This document shows positions 61,120 to 64,000 of a stretch of 64,000 nucleotides of DNA, one piece after another. Position 1 is the first letter of the stretch; the number at the start of each line of letters is the position of its first letter. Below the pieces are notes generated by a model. The model was not told the origin of the DNA. It saw nothing but the letters and a program-made list of their open reading frames with translations, and did not search any database. The DNA comes from Brevibacillus sp. DP1.3A (lineage in GTDB: Bacteria; Bacillota; Bacilli; Brevibacillales; Brevibacillaceae). The stretch lies in contig NZ_CP085876.1 of the NCBI RefSeq assembly GCF_013284245.2, forward strand, positions 3,331,001-3,395,000, in the 5' to 3' direction. A program made the position numbers and the translations under genes.

Positions 61120-61299
61120 CTACTAATCAGGTCTGATTTTAGCGTTTAGCGCGTATTAAACTCCTTGCAAGGCCTTAAAGTTTACATAGACAAACAAATG
61201 TCGAGGCATACAAAAGTACGTAGTATTCTTTTATAAGGTAGTTATTCGAGAATAGACCCAATATGTATATGTTCCTCTCCCAGTGAATGATCCGTTCTG

Positions 61300-61335
61300 T
61301 TTCAGTTCATGAAATGGCTCTTTTATGAACTGAAA
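61300..61335. repeat. Perfect 11-base inverted repeat
   Basis: TTTCAGTTCAT (61300-61310) pairs exactly with ATGAACTGAAA (61325-61335) around a 14-base loop. No adjacent T-run, so it is more likely a regulatory or element-end palindrome than a terminator. The surrounding 61,120-61,660 holds no gene I can support. Confidence 0.4.
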
Positions 61336-61721
61336 TTGATAATTTCATTATTTTCCTTTTTTAACTCGCCAATCTCTCTTGGCTTCGATTTAAGGAGCTT
61401 TGCGACCGTAATCTAATACGTCTTCTCACCTACCTGGCTCAACCGTGCATGACTGACCTCGTTTTCCAAGCCATGAATCTGCACGCAGCAGGAAATTTAG
61501 CACTTTAAACATTCGGCCCCTTGCAGTAACTCCCCATCCGTTTGTAGGCGTAGCTACGTTATCCAAGCTCTGTAGAAACTTCATCAGCTCCTCTTTCTCC
61601 CGCACCGCTCCTTCGGGGCAAAAAATCCCCCCGTTAGGCACGGAGTTTGCTTTCAGTTGGTGTAAAAGAAAGAGGAGCCGCATCCGCAGCTCTTTTTTTG
61701 TCCACACGACGGTCCCTGAGT

Positions 61722-61940
61722 TTATGATATCCATTTCAAGCCGATCGCGGACACAAGAACCAGGCTGATAAATAAGATACGTTTCCACTCCTTCGGTTCT
61801 CCGAATGCGAACATCCCCAGAATCGCGCCCCCCACTGTACCAATACCTGTCCATACGGCGTAGGCTGTGCCCATGGAAATTTGCGTCATTGCAAACATTA
61901 ACAGCGAAAAGCTGGCGGCGACGCTGCTTCCGGCCACCAT
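61722..61940 (-). pseudogene. SMR (EmrE/SugE) efflux gene lacking its N-terminus
   Basis: 72 residues (MVAGSSVAASFSLLM..GTAYAVWTGIGTVGGAILGMF..) match TM2-TM4 of small multidrug resistance pumps, including the conserved GTAYAVWTGIG and FGEP. Family members have ~105 residues; the first ~30, with TM1 and the essential Glu, are absent and replaced by unrelated sequence at about 61,942. A GC-rich hairpin with a T-rich tail follows at 61663-61695. The product is expected to be inactive. Confidence 0.75.
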
Positions 61941-61944
61941 ACTT

Positions 61945-62088
61945 TCGGGAGAATATCAAACCCTAGCGGCTCATCCCATTTCAAAGCAGTATGGCATGAC
62001 AACCAAAAGACTCGTACGCCGTAAGGACCGCTTCTCTAGCAAGGCCTTTGCCGCTTTTGCCGAGATGATCAATCAAAGAGGGCTGTAG
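61945..62088 (+). pseudogene. Possible C-terminal scrap of a LysR-type regulator
   Basis: The plus-strand frame ..HPISKQYGMTTKRLVRRKDRFSSKAFAAFAEMINQ.. ending at 62088 resembles the last ~45 residues of LysR-family effector domains (R-x-x-R...SPAVRAFIDF pattern). It abuts the truncated SMR gene head to head, so one deletion probably removed the starts of both. The family call is tentative. Confidence 0.4.
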
Positions 62089-62181
62089 GGACGGATGCTT
62101 CGCGGTCCGATCCCGTTATACCCGCTTATAGTTGTCTAAAAGGGGGTTAACCAAGATTATTAAGAATATAATTCACTTTAC

Positions 62182-63051
62182 TTAAATATCAATCCATTTT
62201 TCTTGGAATGTAGAAGCAGAACCTCCCACCTGAACATATGTAATATCACCTAAGTGAACAGATACATTTACAGTAATTTCTGAGGAGCTGTTCATTGTAT
62301 ATCCTTGTTCAAAAGTAAAGGTTCTTTCTCTACTTTTTTTCTTGTCATTATATTTTACTAAGTAACAAGCTAAAGCAGCATTTGATGTACCAGTAGCACT
62401 TTCTTCAGGAATGTCATATAAAGGTGCAAAGTTCCTACAATGAGCTGTGGAATCATGTAGGGTTTCTAGAGTAAATAAATGATACCCCGTTACATTATAC
62501 TTTTTACTTATTTTAGTGATTCCTTCCATATCAGGGTCTATTTCTAATAAGTCTTTAAGACTTTTTACAGGTACAATGATGTCGCGTAAGCCTGTAGAAA
62601 CAATTTGGATAGGCATATTAGGCATTAATTGGTCCTCATTTATACGTAATGATCCTATTATATCTTTAGAAGGAAGTATTTCTAAAAAACTCGGGGGGTT
62701 TTGCTGTAAGAAAATCCTGTGATTTTCAAAATTTTGTACATGTAGTACCCCCGCTTTTGTTTCCGTGGTATAAATTCCTGGATGTATTATTCTTCTTTGA
62801 GCTAGTAAGGAAAAAGTTGCAACCGTGGCATGCCCACATACATCTACTTCTTCATTCGGTGTAAAATACCTAATTTTATAATCTGAATTTGTAGAAGGGA
62901 ATATAAAAGCAGTCTCTGAAAAACCTAATGTACTAGCGATAACTTGCATATCTTTCTCTGTGAGATCTTTCGTATCTAGAACAACTCCCGCAGGGTTTCC
63001 CCCTTCTCCGTTTTTAGTGAAAGCAGATAAAACGTATACTTTAGTTCTCAA
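62182..63051 (-). CDS. PhzF-family isomerase/epimerase-like protein
   Basis: 289 residues. PhzF landmarks: FGNPAG-type start (GGNPAGVVLD), FSETAF with the catalytic Glu, DVCGHATVATF, and the second half ESATGTSNAALACYL. The family (PhzF, diaminopimelate-epimerase fold) catalyses proton shifts on small acids; the physiological substrate of most members is unknown. TTG start at 63051 with AGAAGGA upstream, overlapping the preceding small gene by 11 bases. Full length, no defect seen. Confidence 0.93.
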   Translation of the reverse strand: MRTKVYVLSAFTKNGEGGNPAGVVLDTKDLTEKDMQVIASTLGFSETAFIFPSTNSDYKIRYFTPNEEVDVCGHATVATFSLLAQRRIIHPGIYTTETKAGVLHVQNFENHRIFLQQNPPSFLEILPSKDIIGSLRINEDQLMPNMPIQIVSTGLRDIIVPVKSLKDLLEIDPDMEGITKISKKYNVTGYHLFTLETLHDSTAHCRNFAPLYDIPEESATGTSNAALACYLVKYNDKKKSRERTFTFEQGYTMNSSSEITVNVSVHLGDITYVQVGGSASTFQEKWIDI

Positions 63052-63265
63052 TATATTTTCCTTCTTTCGTAATTTTCACATTAATTATAAAATATAGTTT
63101 TCCTTCATGGATTCCAACACGTAATTTCATCTTCCCGTTAAATATTATATCCAACGAATTCCATGTGTGTATTGAATTAGCCTGCTCGTTAGTTGAATGC
63201 GAGTCTAATACTTGTGCTTGCGTAGTTTTTCTTGTCGCCAAATGATTGTCTGTGGAATGAGACAT
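63041..63265 (-). CDS. Small hypothetical protein translated with the PhzF gene
   Basis: 74 residues, ATG 63265 with ATGGAGG at good spacing. The N-terminal third is polar and low in structure (SHSTDNHLATRKTTQ); the rest (LDIIFNGKMKLRVGIHEGKLYFIINVKITKEGKYIEN) is strand-rich. Not recognised. The stop overlaps the PhzF start, so translation is coupled. Confidence 0.65.
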   Translation of the reverse strand: MSHSTDNHLATRKTTQAQVLDSHSTNEQANSIHTWNSLDIIFNGKMKLRVGIHEGKLYFIINVKITKEGKYIEN

Positions 63266-63286
63266 GTCATTTCCTCCATTTTAAAA

Positions 63287-63310
63287 GGGAAGCCGATCGA
63301 ACAGCTTCCC
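63287..63310 (-). terminator. Terminator after the azoreductase gene
   Basis: Stem GGGAAGC/GCTTCCC with a 10-base loop; on the minus strand it is followed by TTTTAAAA. It lies 22 bases past the azoreductase stop and before the small gene's ribosome site. Confidence 0.75.
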
Positions 63311-63331
63311 TCATCTTAAGGATGTCTTCAA

Positions 63332-63979
63332 TTAGAAAATTTCCGCTACTTGACGTGCTTCTCGGAGCGCCTTTTCCTTGAACTCCTCCGCTCGATTAGC
63401 GAACTCTTGCATCCCCTCAACAAAGATGCCTTGAAAATCCGTTACACCTAAAAAGTTCAGAATGGCTTTTATGTGACGGTGCCCCATTTCACAATCTTCG
63501 TAGGTCCCCCCTGAGCCAGGCGACAAGATACTTCCAGATGCTTGAATATGAACTGCTTTTTTACCGCCAAGCACAACGGTTCTACTGCCGTCAGAATTAT
63601 ATTTAACCGTCTTTCCTGGAAGGACGATCGCGTCAAGATAGTTCTTCATAACTGTCGGATAGGAAAAATTCCAGATCGGCGAGACAAAAATATATTTGTC
63701 TGCAGCTATGAATTGTTCAAGGACTTGGAGAATACGTCCGAATTTACTTTGCTCAGCAGGCGTTAATTGATCGAAAGACACTCCCTGTCTAAGCTTGTCC
63801 CGTGCATCCAATACATCACCATCGTGTTGAGGGAGATCCAGCTTAAACAAATCGAGATGCACGACCTCGTCTTGCGGATGGGTGGAACGGTAAACTTGTA
63901 AAAATTCTTTCCCTACTGTCATGGAATAGGAACGCTCATCATCACGTGGGTGAGCTGTAATATAAAGTACGGTTGCCAT
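63332..63979 (-). CDS. azoR: FMN-dependent NADH-azoreductase
   Basis: 215 residues, usual length for AzoR/AcpD. The flavodoxin-like start MATVLYITAHPRDDERSYSM, SPIWNFSYPTVMKNYLDAIVLPGKTV (FMN/substrate region) and ASGSILSPGSGGTYEDCE are characteristic. It reduces quinones and azo compounds with NADH in the cytosol. ATG 63979 with CGGAGG upstream. It ends in its own terminator. Paralogues are common in Bacillales. Confidence 0.95.
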   Translation of the reverse strand: MATVLYITAHPRDDERSYSMTVGKEFLQVYRSTHPQDEVVHLDLFKLDLPQHDGDVLDARDKLRQGVSFDQLTPAEQSKFGRILQVLEQFIAADKYIFVSPIWNFSYPTVMKNYLDAIVLPGKTVKYNSDGSRTVVLGGKKAVHIQASGSILSPGSGGTYEDCEMGHRHIKAILNFLGVTDFQGIFVEGMQEFANRAEEFKEKALREARQVAEIF

Positions 63980-64000
63980 AAAAAGAAAAACCTCCGTTTT

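Noticed and set aside
61426..61959. 177-codon minus-strand frame
   Set aside because: Overlaps the truncated SMR gene in another frame; its sequence has no family signs and spans the SMR terminator.
1..64000. tRNA or rRNA genes
   Set aside because: No cloverleaf with a TTC box and CCA end, and no rRNA core sequence, was noticed in the intergenic regions.

Overview
The window looks like a chromosomal segment of a Gram-positive Bacillales bacterium, most probably of the Paenibacillus/Brevibacillus/Aneurinibacillus group. Evidence: Shine-Dalgarno sites of the AGGAGG type, frequent GTG and TTG starts, and Firmicute-type NRPS, type I restriction and IS110 genes. No rRNA or housekeeping marker is present, so the genus is inferred. 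Base composition falls into two blocks: a GC-richer block (about 1-37 kb) and an AT-rich accessory block (about 37-64 kb).

Region 1 (1-37,060, all minus strand) is one tightly packed, largely overlapping operon for a hybrid NRPS-PKS natural product. In transcription order it encodes: a four-gene set for a glycerate-derived extender unit on a dedicated ACP (3-hydroxyacyl-CoA dehydrogenase, FkbH-like glyceryl transferase/phosphatase, ACP, acyl-CoA dehydrogenase; no O-methyltransferase, so hydroxymalonyl-ACP is the expected product); a ~4,050-residue NRPS; three PKS proteins (KS-AT-KR-ACP, two of them ending in a condensation domain) with an NRPS protein between the second and third; and an ABC exporter that runs off the left edge. 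Predicted order of building blocks: Ser, a Cys-like or cationic residue, an FkbH-loaded glyceryl-type unit, malonyl, a non-malonyl (hydroxymalonyl?) unit, Asn, another non-malonyl unit. Every PKS module has a KR and none has DH or ER, so a polar, hydroxyl-rich peptide-polyol, zwittermicin-like in logic, is expected.

Three features of the assembly line are unusual. The NRPS ends in a module with no adenylation domain, built C-MaoC-SDR-FkbH-VOC-PCP. The Asn-type A domain is split after motif A8 by a ~330-residue Cys-rich PP-loop ATP-pyrophosphatase domain carrying SGGKDS. The last protein ends in a condensation domain whose HHxxxDG is QNSLFDG, and no thioesterase is visible in the window.

Region 2 (37-41 kb) holds two small AT-rich genes next to the cluster (a BtrH-like protein and a DUF2007-like protein) behind a promoter with a perfect palindrome, a decayed group II intron, a DUF6624-like gene and a GNAT acetyltransferase. 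Region 3 (41-57 kb) is a mobile defence island: IS110 transposase with a likely guide-RNA leader, McrC and an EVE-domain McrB, hypothetical genes, a full type I restriction system (HsdR/S/M) with a degraded XRE regulator and a truncated GIY-YIG relative, and C-terminal scraps of a serine recombinase and a tyrosine integrase. Region 4 (57-64 kb) has a DUF6602 nuclease-like gene, a TauD-type dioxygenase coupled to a two-TM/GAF-like protein, a stretch with repeated GACACAAAC boxes suggestive of a transposon end, broken SMR and LysR genes, and then PhzF-like, small unknown and azoreductase genes.
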